A DNA stretch of 64,000 nt from Anisus vortex (taxonomy: Eukaryota; Mollusca; Gastropoda; Planorbidae), in NCBI GenBank assembly GCA_949126835.1, contig OX421498.1:30274581-30338580 (forward strand). Direction: 5' to 3'. Shown here one piece after another: positions 10,947-22,190 of the stretch. Position 1 is the first letter of the stretch, and each line of letters opens with the position of its first letter. The notes beneath the pieces are model-generated. The model was not told where the DNA came from. It searched no databases and saw only the letters and a list, made by a program, of their open reading frames with translations. The translations under genes were made by a program, and so were the position numbers.

Positions 10947-12016
10947 CAGTGGTTCCCAACTTTTTAAATGACGCGCCCCTTTTATACAGCTTTTCACGTT
11001 ATGGCAGCCCCAACCATAAATATTTTTTCGTCGCTATCTTCTAACTGTACTGTGTTACTGTTATAAAATGTAATGTAAATATCTCTTATGCAGGATGTAT
11101 TTTCAGTGTTACAAATATTGAATATAAAAAAAAGAATCCATTTGAAATTAAATATTGTGAAATATTTATTTCTAAATACAACACAACGTCAGTGCTAAGA
11201 TTGAAATTGCGTCTTTCTCATCGGCTTACACAACGAAGATTATCTTTCACAACAAGTCTACTTCTGTATTTAGATTTGATCATTAACAAACTGGAAAGAC
11301 CTTTAACAAAGATAAGTTGTTGGAGATGGAAGAAGAAGGCGCAACACAGTCTCAGACTGCATAGAATATTACCGCAAACACTTGATCCTGAATTTTGTAA
11401 TTGGCATTGTAGAGAAATTAGTTGTAAATACATTAAATAAACTTCTCTTGTGTAATCTCTGGAACATCTTCAAATTTGATTGCGCATGACCTTCTTTCAA
11501 TTTCAAGTGTAAATGAAGTGTCAGATAAATTTGAAAGGTACGATGAAATTTCGTCTGCAAGCATGTGCAAGTGTTCTTTCACAAAAACCATTATCGTAAT
11601 CCTTTTTATCTGGTTTAATGTCATGTTCCCCAAAGAAAGCAGATAAGTTAACCAACATGTAAATTTTTTTACATCCAATTTTTTATGCCAAAGCTAAAGT
11701 TTTACTTGAAATTATCCGATCTTTTCATACAAATTAAGGTTTGTTACAAAAATTAACTGGTCTTTGCAGTGATAAATTTTACTAATGAAAGATTTCAAAG
11801 ATGTTAACAAAGTAAGTTATTTTCTGCAGTTCACTTTTATCGCCATAAAGTGCTTTGAACTACTGTCTTGCTTCCTGATTTTAAAGTTAAAGAGTTCTGA
11901 GTTTATCACGAAGCTCAAAACACGTTTTTAAATTTTTCCACTCGACAACCATCTGACTTCAGTGTGAAATAGTACTTCGGTTCATCCGACTGTTTTCGCA
12001 ACTAATTAAAGTAGGT
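10947..12016 (-). mobile_element. hAT family D, truncated copy
   Basis: The end at 10947 reads CAGTGGTTCCCAACTTTTTA, a typical hAT terminus, and matches the right end at 55612 (inverted). The stretch 11040-11160 aligns inverted with 55330-55500 (aaatacatcctgcata, then tagatatttacattaca). The stretch 11770-12010 aligns inverted with about 54090-54360. The other terminus is missing near 12016. Both copies carry decayed transposase on the same relative strand. Confidence 0.85.
11190..12010 (-). pseudogene. Decayed hAT transposase, C-terminal half (family D)
   Basis: Minus-strand fragments include ELQKITYFVN near the 5' side, HMLADEISSYLSNLSDTSF, FEDVPEITQEKF, and a C-terminal piece LLMIKSKYRSRLVVKDNLRC. 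These resemble the C-terminal half of hAT transposases of the ZBED5/SCAND3-like group, where 'IKSKYRNRL...DLR' belongs to the dimerisation region near the C-terminus. Stops and frameshifts separate the pieces, and the N-terminal BED finger and the catalytic N-terminal part are absent. The second copy at 53562-55612 retains matching words (HMLADEIS, FS.MP.T.F.IKC). The gene is dead. The family call comes from recalled motif patterns, not a search. Confidence 0.75.
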
Positions 12017-12154
12017 TTGTGATGGGGTTGGTGCGCTGGTATCATCACGCCGGGTATGCACAGAATAGAAATATACTTATTCTATGCTCGTTTGTGTATG
12101 TATCTGCATGTGTCTGTAGACTGATAAAATATGTATTTTCCAGTGGTCTTAGAA

Positions 12155-12363
12155 ATAATTATAATAATAATAATTGCTTTTATATAGCGCTTCTATCATG
12201 CTATTAGCATGCTCAGAGCGCTCTAGTAGATTATTACGTCCACTATGCCAAAAACTCCTGCAGGGCGACAGGGATCGGTCGGTGGCAGGGATAGAACCCG
12301 CGAGGTGTCAGTTGGTTTTTGGTTGACAGTCCGGTGAATTAACCGCTGGACCAGCCGGCTTCA
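12155..12363 (-). mobile_element. SINE2 copy with (TAA/TTA)n tail
   Basis: Read on the minus strand: tRNA-like head gccggctggtccagcggtt (A box), cgcgggttctatccctgcc (B box), the conserved gatccctgtcgccctgcagg, then a tail gagcatgctaatagcatgat and agaagcgctatataa, ending in attattatt repeats. The same head occurs at 50118, 52971 and 56628. The tail matches the LINE 3' end at 39998-40090. Confidence 0.9.
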
Positions 12364-12861
12364 GGGTTCTTTGACCCTTATTAAGATTTGACATATAATG
12401 TTCGTATATTATTAAAACCATATTCTTTTAATTTCTTAAAAAGAAATCAACGTGCGGTAGCCCGATATAAAAAGAAAAATAAAAAAAAATAAAAAATTCT
12501 TACTAAATCTAATCGAGGGAGATAATAGTCCTGATCTTGTCTCTGGTGCAATGAATTTAGTAAACATTTTTTTTACTATAAAATTTGCTTTAAAAAAAAT
12601 TATTATAGCCTATATGCGTATACCAGTACCGTACTCAAAATGATAAAAATACGTAAAATAAACAATCAATTAATTAATGTTTTTACATTATAAATGTAAT
12701 TTTTAAAACACCTTTTTAGATACTAGCTTGTTTTCATTAGTACGCATTTATTTCTTTCATCAATATTACATAAACGACATTAATTTTCATTGATGTAAAA
12801 TTTTTGAAAAACCTTATTTTAAAAATTTTGCAACTGTAAAGAAAAGAGGAGTAATCCAGAC
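12364..12861. other. AT-rich sequence, nothing recognised
   Basis: Runs of A and T and the word ttaattaat; no terminal repeats or coding motif. Confidence 0.6.
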
Positions 12862-13329
12862 CAGGGATCGGCAACCTAAGTAACGCGTGCCAGTCCAGAC
12901 TTGGCACGCAGAACGACTTTCAGCGGCACGCGAGAGACCTCCAAGAATATTGTTTAATGCAAGTGATAAAAACGCATGTCAACATAATTAATGGGTGCTG
13001 CGTGACTAACTATATGGGAATCATACTGGACGTCGAATGTTTTAGTTCAGGAATGTTTGTACGCAAAGCTCTCATCATTGGACTTGCGATCTGTGATTGA
13101 ATCTTTCTTAAGATAGTCAATTTTATTGTTTCTCAAATCTCTTCTATAAGAAAGTGATACGGAGTATACGTACAGTCTTGGATAGATTCGTTTCTTGTCT
13201 GGAAGCATTTAATTAAGGTGTTTCTTGACGAAAATAAATATTTCCGGTATTGAATGAAGAGAACTGACAGTTGAAGCCGATGTTTCTGAATGACATGTCG
13301 ACACGTTTCAGTGAGATACACTTCTATTT

Positions 13330-15103
13330 ACAGACCTTACACCTCACTTCACCGGAGTGATAGAAACGATACTAAACTCTTAAGGTTCGGAGGACAAACA
13401 CACTTGTACTACGTAGCACAGCTAAATCACCATAAAGAATCGGTGCAAACAGTTGACCCTTCCCATCCACTATTTCCTCCTGCAAGGCAGGGCAGTCTAA
13501 AAGCAAATGCTCAGCCGTCTCTTCTGCTTCAAAGCAATATCGACACCGCGAATCGAAATTGTGCCTAAATCGTCCGAAATAGGAACAATAGGACAGTGTC
13601 CTGTCCGGAACTGGGAAATCGTTGCCTGTTCTCTCCTGCAGAGTCTCCACCACGGATCAGCTCGATTTGACCGTTTTAGTTGCTGCCACACATCTCGACC
13701 CTTGTCAGGCTCGTCATAGTTCTTAAACCATTGTCTTGACTCAACCCGTTTGTCTATTGCCTTCGGGTACGACACAAGAGCACCATACCCAGAACGCGCT
13801 TCGGTAGGTTGAAAGACAGGTGAGGAGGAGGTTCCACTCCCGTCCGCAGGGGCGTGCGGTCGACCGGGAGTCCGATCTCTTCGCTGAGCTTCAATGCGTG
13901 GTGCATGAAGGACTGCATTGAGAATAAACTGTTTTTAGGCAGTTTACCTCCATACCCCACTGATCGCGCTCCCATTTGTGTATGCATCGACGAATCCTGA
14001 GTATGCCTGTACCGTCATTAAAGCAGCTGCGCGCCTCTCAGCCAGGCAAGCGCCGTGTCCGACTGGTTCAATCAGGTTCGCCGGTATCTCTGGAAGGTTT
14101 AAAAAAGATAGGTGAGGAGGAGGTTCCACTCCCGTCCACAGGGGCGTGCGGTCGCCCGGGAGTTCGATCTCTTCACTGAGCTTCAATGCGTAGTGCATGA
14201 AGGACTGCATTGAGATCCGTTTCCAGCCATCCCAGAAATCTGCGAGCTTCCTGAGAGGCGAACTTTCCTCCAACTGTTTATACCGCTCGTATGCAGTAAT
14301 AACAGCCCTTTTCCTTCTCCCATTAAGAGGCGGCACGTTTGCCATGATTTCCACAGCCGCTGTCGGGGCGGTTCGGAACGTTCCACATATTAGTCTGAGG
14401 GCTTGGTTTTGTACATTGTCCAATGTCTTCAACGCAGTATCAGACGCATAGATTTGTACCGGGAGGCCTTGATCCGTTTGAGATCTTACCGCTCCTAGGT
14501 AGAGATTTCTCAACACACTAGCCTTTGCACCCCAGCCAGTACTGGCCAGTCTCTTGACAATGTTCAGCTTCAAAGAGGCTTTCTCTTGAACTAACCTCAC
14601 ATGGTCATACATCGTTAGCTTTCGGTCCAGTGTCACTCCGAGACAGACCTGCTTCTGGTCGCATGCCAGAGCGCGGCCATCAATGTTCAGCTCGATCGGC
14701 ACCTTGAGGATAACGATTTTAAGGGTAAAGAGCAAATAAACTGTTTTAGGCAGTTTACCTCCATACCCCAAAGCTTGGCGTAATAGGCTACTGCGTTGAA
14801 ATCCTGCTGGAGGGTCCGCTGTAGAGCAGGCGCTTCCCTCCCGGTCGACCAGACCGCAAGATCGTCCGCGAAAAGCAGCGACGAGCTTCCGAGATAGATG
14901 GGCAGATCATTGATGAAAGCTAGGAACAGTGTACAGGCCAGTGCAGAGCCCTGGGACAATCCTTGCTCCAGGACGCGCTTCCGGGAGATTGCTTTCCCGT
15001 AACGAGTTGCCACTGTCCTTCGGGTTAGGACCCCTTGAATCCATTTGCACATGTTTGATGTGACACCTAGCCTGTGTAGCTTCAACAACAACCCAGGCCG
15101 CCA
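13330..15103 (-). pseudogene. 5'-truncated LINE with RNase H (I/R1-group type), ORF2 C-terminal half
   Basis: Reading on the minus strand from 15103: WRPGLLLKLHRLGV, EQGLSQGSALACTLF (RT motif), then LLFADDLAVW with the F-A-D-D catalytic motif at about 14861-14872. The RT thumb follows (CLGVTLDRKLTMYDHV; QALRLICGTFRTAPTAA). The start of an RNase H domain is AYTNGSAI (about 13962-13985). After a rearrangement comes WWRLCRREQATISQFRTGHC and a C-terminal zinc knuckle, CRYC...AEHLLLDC (about 13494-13548). LINEs with RNase H after RT belong to the I/R1/LOA/Tad group. The 5' end is cut in the RT domain just before WRPGL, as expected of incomplete reverse transcription. Most of RNase H is replaced by a duplicated segment, and there are several frame breaks. 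No poly-A or other clear 3' tail is visible near 13330. The element is dead. Confidence 0.88.
13761..14218. repeat. Internal duplication inside the LINE
   Basis: The segment about 13816-13924 (ggtgaggaggaggttccact ... gaaggactgcattgaga) repeats about 14111-14216 with few differences. Next to the left copy, the 36-bp block ending gcagtttacctccatacccc (13923-13958) repeats 14733-14769. On the coding strand, two pieces (RT 'GMEVNCLKTVY' region and the 'SMQSFMH.ALKLSEE' region) were joined and pasted after AYTNGSAI. This removed the RNase H core. Confidence 0.85.
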
Positions 15104-15414
15104 GCTAATTTCAAATGTTGATAACTATTAATGTGTAAGTTGAGTAATGAAATTATGTATTAGCTATAAAAGGATTGAAAAGTTAATAATAACAAACAGG
15201 TTAATTTGTTATTAAATATAAAACGCTTTAATGATTTTCTCTATAACGTTCCTTTTCTTTTGGTCTTGGTTTTGCTATTAAATAAAATTGTCTTAGAAAA
15301 ATAATATAGTTGAGCAGTTTGACTTTCACGCTGTTGGCACGCTGAATGATTCAAAAATTCTAGTTTAGCACGCTATTAGCAAAAGGTTGCCGACCCCTGG
15401 TCTAGAATCTAGAC

Positions 15415-15660
15415 AAGGGATCGGCAACCAACGGCAAGCGTGACTTGTTACTACCAGACTTGTTACTAGTTGTTACACAAAAAGATTTTCAATGGCACGC
15501 AGAAGACTAGACTCTAAAAATAAACTATTAAAGTATCTTCTATTAGAATGAGAAATAGTTCTATAAGTTCTAAAGAAAGGTGATTTTTAGGCTGTTGGCT
15601 CGCTGAATAAATTAGAAATCCCACTTCGGCACACTGTTATCAAAAGGTTGCCATTCCCTG
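15415..15660. mobile_element. hAT family C, short non-autonomous copy
   Basis: Ends are aagggatcggcaacc (first base c to a) and ggttgccattccctg. The flanking 8-mers atctagac (15407-15414) and gtctagac (15661-15668) match at 7 of 8. Inside are atggcacgcag and ctgttggctcgctgaat, family C hallmarks. It lies 15 bp from the right end of the larger C element. Confidence 0.85.
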
Positions 15661-15666
15661 GTCTAG

Positions 15667-15815
15667 ACTAAAGAGTGTTGGTGCCAGGACACATCCCTGT
15701 TGGACCCCGCTACACTCTGGGGGAGGGTTCTGAGGTGGCGCCATCGAAGAATACTGTGCTGTACATGTTGTTGTGGAAAGACCTCAATAAGACCATCAAA
15801 ATTAAGTGTTTTCCT
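15667..15815 (-). pseudogene. Reverse transcriptase fragment of a second LINE
   Basis: The minus strand reads SFHNNMYSTVFFDGATSEP, followed by a frameshifted remnant of the usual 'GVKQGCVLAPTLF' motif (tgtgtcctggcaccaacact). This is the RT palm region before the catalytic aspartates, in the style of RTE/CR1-like LINEs ('SFHDGM...DG.TS.PF'). The hAT C2 insertion at 15415-15660 lies directly beside it. Only about 45 residues remain; clade is uncertain. Confidence 0.7.
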
Positions 15816-15821
15816 ATGTTC

Positions 15822-15893
15822 CTTGGCGACTCCCATGAAATGTTCGTTCGACCCCCAAAGGGGTCTCGACCCGCAGGATGGGAACCGCTGGCG
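15822..15893. mobile_element. hAT family D terminal fragment
   Basis: The sequence cttggcgactcccatgaaat, then cgacccccaaaggggtct, ending gatgggaaccgctg, matches the inverted left end of the family D copy at 53562-53635 (tggcgacccccgcgaaatgg style). Only this tip is present. Confidence 0.7.
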
Positions 15894-16734
15894 TAACCCA
15901 AGTCTGAAACTTTTCTAAAAAATACAAGCAGATCCAAATCGATTCCCACCACAACAACAGCAGCAGCACGCACTCAAACACCCCCGTTGGAAAACGGTTA
16001 TTTCATAAACTACACAGATATGCACTAAAAAAGTAAAGATACACATTTATTTTGTAATCATTGAAATAAATAACCTCGGCCCCCCTCCCCCCTCGCCCCC
16101 TACATCCTATCCCAACTCCTACACAATCTCTACATACACCCCCTCCACCTCCTCCTGCCCCCGAGGACCCCAACCCCTTTAAACTACAAGGTAAATAAAT
16201 CTATTGTAGGATATCTAGATTATCTGTATCTTGCATGGTCTGGATTAGCGAAGACCATAAACAATAAAATAACCTTTGATGTTCACAGGTTTGAAGGAGG
16301 GGGGGGGGGGAAGGAACATAAAATATATTCTTTTTTTTTTTTTTTCTTTTCTTTCTTGACTTCTCTTGTCTTCTTTTCTTTTTCTCCGGGGAGAAGAAAA
16401 AATGAATTTTGCTTATAATGCGTACCGAAAAGAGACGAGCCGAAGGAGGGGGGGGGAGGGGTGTGAAGAGCGGTGCGATAAATATGAATTTTGGAGAGGG
16501 AAGTGACTTGATGTTTTTTCGCCACAATGGTGCGCCATAAGTAAGGCCTTGGCGGGATAAGGGGCGCGAAGGGGTGGGGGTAGAGGGACACATCCATATC
16601 GTAATACTGTTTTGGCCTCGAGCGAGTCCAATCCTATTCCATTAATCAAATCAATTTATTTTTGTTCCATTTCAAAATCTAAAAGATTTATTTTCAAGGA
16701 ACTTAACACCTTCTTTAGCGGTGCTCAGTCTATA
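15894..16734. other. Low-complexity intergenic sequence
   Basis: C-rich at 16080-16185, a long T/C stretch at 16328-16385, and G runs at 16298-16311 and 16447-16460. Open frames at 16201-16649 translate these biased tracts. No gene recognised. Confidence 0.65.
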
Positions 16735-16965
16735 CACCATGTCAGAGTTCATCAAAAGTTCGTATATCAGGCCCAAGTTCATTAATCATTTCTAATTTCG
16801 ACAATCCAGTTTGAGTTCATTTATCATCTCCTAGTTCGTAAATCAAATTCTAGTTCGTTATTCAAGTCCAAATGTGTTACTCATTAATAAGTTAATAAAT
16901 TCAAATTCAAGTTCGTAATTCAGGTTTGAAATCGTTAATCAAATTCTGAGATCGTTAATTAAGTA
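16735..16965. repeat. Degenerate tandem repeat, about 20-bp theme
   Basis: Variants of agttcgttaatcaaattc recur at irregular 17-27 bp spacing around ten times. The array is old and strongly diverged. Confidence 0.65.
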
Positions 16966-18088
16966 ATAATAGAATGTTATTTTGTCCATACAATTTATCA
17001 TGTGAAGTAAGATAATTCTTTCAGGACTTATCAGTCCAAATGCCATGGGTTGTCATGAGTTCGGATAGCAAGGGTTAATATGACAGTATGTTAACCCTTC
17101 CTGTACCGACCTACTTCTATCTATGCTGCCTCCAGTTCCGCTATACACGCGCCCGGGACTGTGAGGGTTAACTAATGGCAGACATTCATCAGAGCTGGGT
17201 CATAGACTCATGAACGTCCCTAGACCATTGACCAATCAATGATTAATTCGGCCAAATTTAAAAACCAAATGCTGACCATCCATTCTTGCAGGCCACTTAA
17301 TAAGAAGGCGTGGAGCTTTCTTCTTTCTATCTTTCCACTTTAAGCTATTTTGTGGTCTTTTTCTTTTACATGTATGCACCGGGCGATTGATTCCAGCACC
17401 CACATCCCCGTCCCATGGACCCGACCTACGCCTACATAACCTGTAGCTAAAGGTCATATCCATAGTCCGCCATTTAGGTCAATAACCAACGTGATCACAT
17501 AATTAACTTTTGAATAGATGAGTATAAGACATGCGTCTTAGTTACGGTTAGGCTTTAAAATCAAAGTCATGTATTGTTGAAAATGGATTTCAAATGTCCA
17601 TAAGTGCAAGTAACTCCTTCCATTTCCGTATGCCATCCGAGGAGAAATTGATATCAAATATATTTAATTTATCATTGGATAAATAGAAAAATAAAAATTG
17701 TTTTTATTCCTAGATCTTTCTAATTTAAACAAAAAACATTTTGATTACTGTTTTCTGGTTCTAAAATTAGAATTGAATCATTCATATAATATTATTGACG
17801 TCTGCTACAGAATTCACATCTCCAAACGAGCAAGTACGAGAATCAACTCGTCACTCGATTTGTGCAACAGGAGGAGCTCCTGGACTTCGTTAACTAGGGT
17901 AGAATGGCCACACTACTAGAACGCTGTTGGAGGGGAGGGGAGGGGGGGGCTAAAACTATAGATGGAGAACAAGTGGGAGACAGTCGAAACGATGGGGTGG
18001 ATAACAGTATGGAAAAGGACGACGATGGTGGCGCCACAACAGCCCGAGGGACTAAGAAACACGACGAGTAGTAAGGAGAAGAGTACTA
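16966..18088. other. No recognisable gene
   Basis: Mixed unique sequence. Open frames at 17236-17463 (minus, basic) and 17698-17919 (plus) have no known domain. A short exon could be hidden here, but I cannot support one. Confidence 0.5.
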
Positions 18089-18262
18089 GTATTATTACCA
18101 CGTTTGCAGGTAGTCAGGTGTGAAATTATTACCACTTTTGCATGTAGTCAGGTATGGTATTATTACCACTTTTGCAGGTACACAGGTATGGTATTATTAC
18201 CACTTTTGCAGGTACTCGGGTATGGTATTATTACCACTTTTGCAGGTACTCAGGTATGGTTT
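18089..18262. repeat. 34-bp minisatellite, 5 units
   Basis: Unit tattattaccacttttgcag, then gtactcaggtatgg, with the first two units more diverged. Confidence 0.94.
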
Positions 18263-19440
18263 AATACAACTTTTTTTTTCAATCCTATTTTCTTTAAGGT
18301 TTCTAAATATACCGATTTTTTAAAAATAACTTTTCTTTTTCAGTAACTTTGTTACACCTGTAAACTTGTGAATGAGAATTTCTGAAACGAGCATTTGTTA
18401 AAATTTGACGTGTTTGACTTTCGCAGTAATAATGTTGTGTTGTTTATTTTTTTTAAAACTCCAAATTTCCCACTAAGGAAGACGTTTTAGCCAGGGCTCG
18501 CTATTAGAACCGTGCAGTATTTGATTGACATGTTAGTATATATACAGGTTTGTTTGACGGGGAAAAAAAACAGGCGGTGTACGACGCCACACGTCATTCC
18601 GTCGAATTCTGCACCTTCATTGACCTACTTTAAAAATAAAACTTTCTTCTAAAAACGTTGTTTTACAACTTTGTCTAAAATTGGTTTAACTTCGTTATTC
18701 ATTCATTCAGTGGTAAACTTTTTATTTCATTCACGTAGGCCTTCTGTTTAAATTTGATCCCTTTTAATTTTCGCTGTTGTTTTTACACGTCTGTTCTGAA
18801 AGAAAGAAGAAAAGGTTTCATATCTCTGTCTGTTTCTGTCTGACTTTATCTCTAGAAGAACCCCCCCCCCCCTCATTTCTATCTTAACCCACCGACAACA
18901 TTATCATTCGTATTTATAGTATAACCTCTTTCTCATCGTTTCCCGTATCTACATTTGTCTGTCCATCCTCATCTTTCTTTCCATGACAATGTAAAAAAAA
19001 ACAAAAACAAACAAGAACAAAAAAAAACTGTCCGGTTATATCTCCACACCCCCCCCCTCTCCCACCCCTCTTCTCATTTTTCTTTCTTTCTCCCCATTCC
19101 CCCCTCCTCCTTCTCCCCTTTTTTCCAGCACCTCCTGTTGTTAAAACTAAAGAGAAACTATCCAGTTGTTATATTTCATTCAGTTTCATATCTCTATTTC
19201 CACTCAATGATAACATTAGAACAAATGTTATAGTTTTCTTTTCTTCTTTTCTTTTCGTTGTTTTTCGTTTTTCATCTTTTTTTTTTGTTTCCCTGAGAGG
19301 TCAAGGCACTGCTCATTAAAAGTCATGTTTACGTCAAGACTTATCGTCTGCGCCTATCTCTCGCTGGGCAGATAAGCAACGGATAGATGAGAGGGAAAAA
19401 AAAAGGAAAAAAAACAACAGCAACAAAGAATACGATATGT
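18263..19440. other. No recognisable gene; C/T-rich tracts
   Basis: Contains C runs at 18861-18872 and 19046-19058 and pyrimidine-rich sequence from 19040 to 19130. Nothing coding recognised. Confidence 0.6.
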
Positions 19441-19469
19441 TAGCGAAATGAAAGAAGGTGAAAGTGAAG

Positions 19470-20035
19470 AGAAGAAAGAGAGTGTGTGAGAGAGAGCGAG
19501 AGAGAGAGTAAGAGAAAGAGAAAGAGTGAGAGAGAGAATAGGAGAGAGAGAGAGAGAGTAAGAGAGAGAGAGTAAGAGAGAGAGAGTAAGAGACAAAGAC
19601 GGAGAGAGAGAATAGAAGAGAGAGAGTAAGAGAGAGAGTAAGAGTGAGAGAGAGTAAGAGAGAAAGAGGGAGAGAGAGAATAGGAGAGAGAATAGGAGAG
19701 AGAGAGTAAGAGTGAGAGAGAGTAAGAGAGAAAGAGGGAGAGAGAGAATAGGAGAGAGAGAGAGTAAGAGAGAGAGTAAGAGTGAGAGAGAGTAAGAGAA
19801 AGAGTAAGAGTGAGAGAGAGTAAGAGAAAGAGTAAGAGTGAGAGAGAGTAAGAGAGAAAGAGGGAGAGAGAGAATAGGAGAGAGATAGTAAGAGTGAGAG
19901 AGAAAGTAAGAGAGAATAAAAGAGAGAGTAAGAGTGTGAGAGTAATAGAGAGAGAAAGAAAGATAGAGAGAGTAACAGAAAGATAGTAATAGACAGAAAG
20001 ATAGAGAGAGGAGTGAGAGTAAGAGAGCGTGAATA
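19470..20035. repeat. Long GA-rich polypurine tract with compound periodicity
   Basis: About 560 bp almost devoid of C on the plus strand, made of blocks such as gagagagagtaagagtgaga and gaaagagggagagagagaat, some repeated several times. The long minus-strand frame rich in L and S is a composition artefact. A shorter GA repeat follows at 20158-20212. Confidence 0.95.
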
Positions 20036-20340
20036 GAATAGTGTAACGCGTCTGAATACATAGCGGTTTGAAGCTTACGGAGGGTTTGAAACTTTCACAA
20101 CAAGAACGTACATAGGCACCAGCGAAAATCCAGGTGTAGGAGTGACAGAGAGAACGAGAGATAGAGAGAGAGAGAGAGAGAGAGAACGAGAGAGAGAGAG
20201 AGAGAAAGGGGTTGAAAGTTATGGGGAATATGAGAAGATAGAAGTGATATACAGGGGAGGGGGGAGGGGGTGTGAATTGATATCGGGCTGAATGGGATTT
20301 CGGGAAGAGATTTCGGTAATATACAGGATGGTGAAGGATG

Positions 20341-20850
20341 AGTTGTAATTGTGAATCTTTGTGAATGACGCGTGAGAGTGAATGGAGTGTGTGATAGTGA
20401 AGGTAGTGTGTGATATGAATGTAGTGTGTAATAGTGAATGCAGTGTGTAATAGTGAATGCAGTGAGTGATCGTGAATGGACTGTGATTTGATAGTGAATG
20501 TAGTGTGTAATAGTGAATGGAGTGTGTGATTTGTACAGGCGGTGTGTTAAAGTGAATATGATGTGTGAAAGTGAATATGGTGTATGATAATGATTGTAGG
20601 GTGTGATACTAAATGTAGTGTGTAATAGTGAATGTGTGTGTAATATTGAATGTTGTGTTTCATGGCGAATGTAGTGTGTGATAGTGAAAATAGTATATAA
20701 TAGTGAATTTAGTGTGTGATAGTGAATGTAGTATGTAATTGTGAATGTAGTAGGTACTAGTAATTGTAGTATGTAATAGTGACTGTAGTTTGTAATAGGG
20801 AATGTAGCAATTTCTTTGAAAGAATAAATCGTTTGACAGTGTATGTAATA
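20341..20850. repeat. Degenerate 20-bp minisatellite
   Basis: Theme gtagtgtgtgatagtgaatg repeats about 25 times with frequent substitutions and length changes. Confidence 0.9.
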
Positions 20851-21984
20851 CGTAATACTGAATTTCTTATGTAATTGTTAATAAAGTGTATGAAAATGAA
20901 CTTAGCGACCAAATGATTGGTGAATTAATGACTACTGCCTTTCTTGGTGAATGCTGTGCAACATATGTGCCTAAATCCCTACCATTCCACGCAATTATTA
21001 CAGCACCCCTTCCCCCACGTTTTTCCGCTTTCATTGCACACTATTCACCATCACCATATTCACAATAGGAACTAAAAACCTAATTATGTGGCTGCTAAAA
21101 CTGTGCAAGTTTAACCCGAAACCAATGCACACGGAAAGAAACAAAAACTTAAATCAGGGAACCCTCAGATCTCTATCACTGTTTGAATAAGCGACGCTGC
21201 AAAGTTGTACGTAGTAAGGGAAATAACCAATGAATTTTTGTTTACTGCTTTGAAAAAAACATAACTTTGGGTTTAACGTTATGCTAACATATTATACGTA
21301 TAGTGACTAGCAGATGTTTTATTATAGAAAGGTGAAGTCATTGTTTTAATATATATATATTATATATATATATTTATTGATGTTCTTAAATTTAAACAGT
21401 AGGTTCTATAGGACTATCTACAAAATAACGAAAATGTCCAATTCGAGCTGTGGTGACCTACATAGTCTTTAGACTTTAGAAGGTGTCGTCTTAGCGGACG
21501 GTTGGTTGGATTGTCTGATTTTTGCCTTTTGTTGTTGATGTTGCATCCGCATATAGTAGTAGGCCAATATACTAATATCATATAGTAGTAGGCCAATATA
21601 CTAACTATGCAAAACGTTTAACAAGAATTAAAGAATTACAGAGGCGGTGGGAGTAATGATAAATATACAAATGAGCGATGTAGATGTACGATGTAGGCTA
21701 ACAATAAAACTATAATTTGTGTTTTGTTACAAAAAATAATCGATGTTAACGTGAAGTAAAATCCAATGAATGGAGATATACGTGTAGATCCCAGCCTATA
21801 ATTCACAACTTAGAATCTCTGCAATACTTAAAGAGCGAATTTTGTACTAAAGCAATTGCGTTTTTTTAAAGGATTCTTTGATGAGCAATACTAAAAAAAA
21901 TATCAACACAGTAAGGGCTATTATATGTCCCATTATTCTTGTCAGTTTCATCACTTACCTCATCCTTACCTCTCTTTTAAAGCC
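20851..21984. other. No recognisable gene
   Basis: Includes a TA microsatellite at 21351-21375 and a two-copy direct repeat of atagtagtaggccaatata (about 21551 and 21580). Otherwise AT-rich unique DNA. Confidence 0.6.
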
Positions 21985-22190
21985 TCTCTCTCTCTCTCTC
22001 TCTCTCTCTATGTGTCTCGGTGTGTGTCTCTCTGTCTCTCTGCGTCTCTCTGTATCTCTCTCTGTCTGTGTCTTCATGTGTCTCTGTCTGTATCTCTATC
22101 TCTCTCTATGTCTCTCTCTATGTGTCTATCTCTCTGTCTCTCTCTATCTCTCCTCCTCCCTGTCTCTCTATCTCTCTCTTACTCTAATAT
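21985..22190. repeat. CT-rich microsatellite
   Basis: Interrupted (tc)n with tgtctctctg variants. Open frames rich in S and L are artefacts. Confidence 0.95.

Larger units (their letters stand above)
12862..15399. mobile_element. hAT family C element split by a LINE
   Basis: The left end CAGGGATCGGCAACC with tggcacgcag and gcggcacgcgagagacctcc, and the right end ggttgccgacccctg preceded by gttggcacgctgaatgatt, match the two ends of the small family C copies at 15415-15660 and 43007-43215. The 13200-13320 segment (gttgaagccgatgtttctga) matches single units of the array at 63316-63530 in another C copy. A LINE occupies about 13330-15103. The flanking 8-mers (atccagac, gtctagaa) match poorly, so the boundaries could come from two copies. 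Confidence 0.7.

Noticed and set aside
13944..14771. Host gene for a reverse-transcriptase-like protein
   Set aside because: It is part of a truncated, rearranged LINE with stops and a duplicated block, surrounded by transposon ends.
19354..20061. 235-codon S/L-rich minus-strand frame resembling a membrane protein
   Set aside because: It is translation of the CT strand of a simple repeat; hydrophobicity comes from composition.
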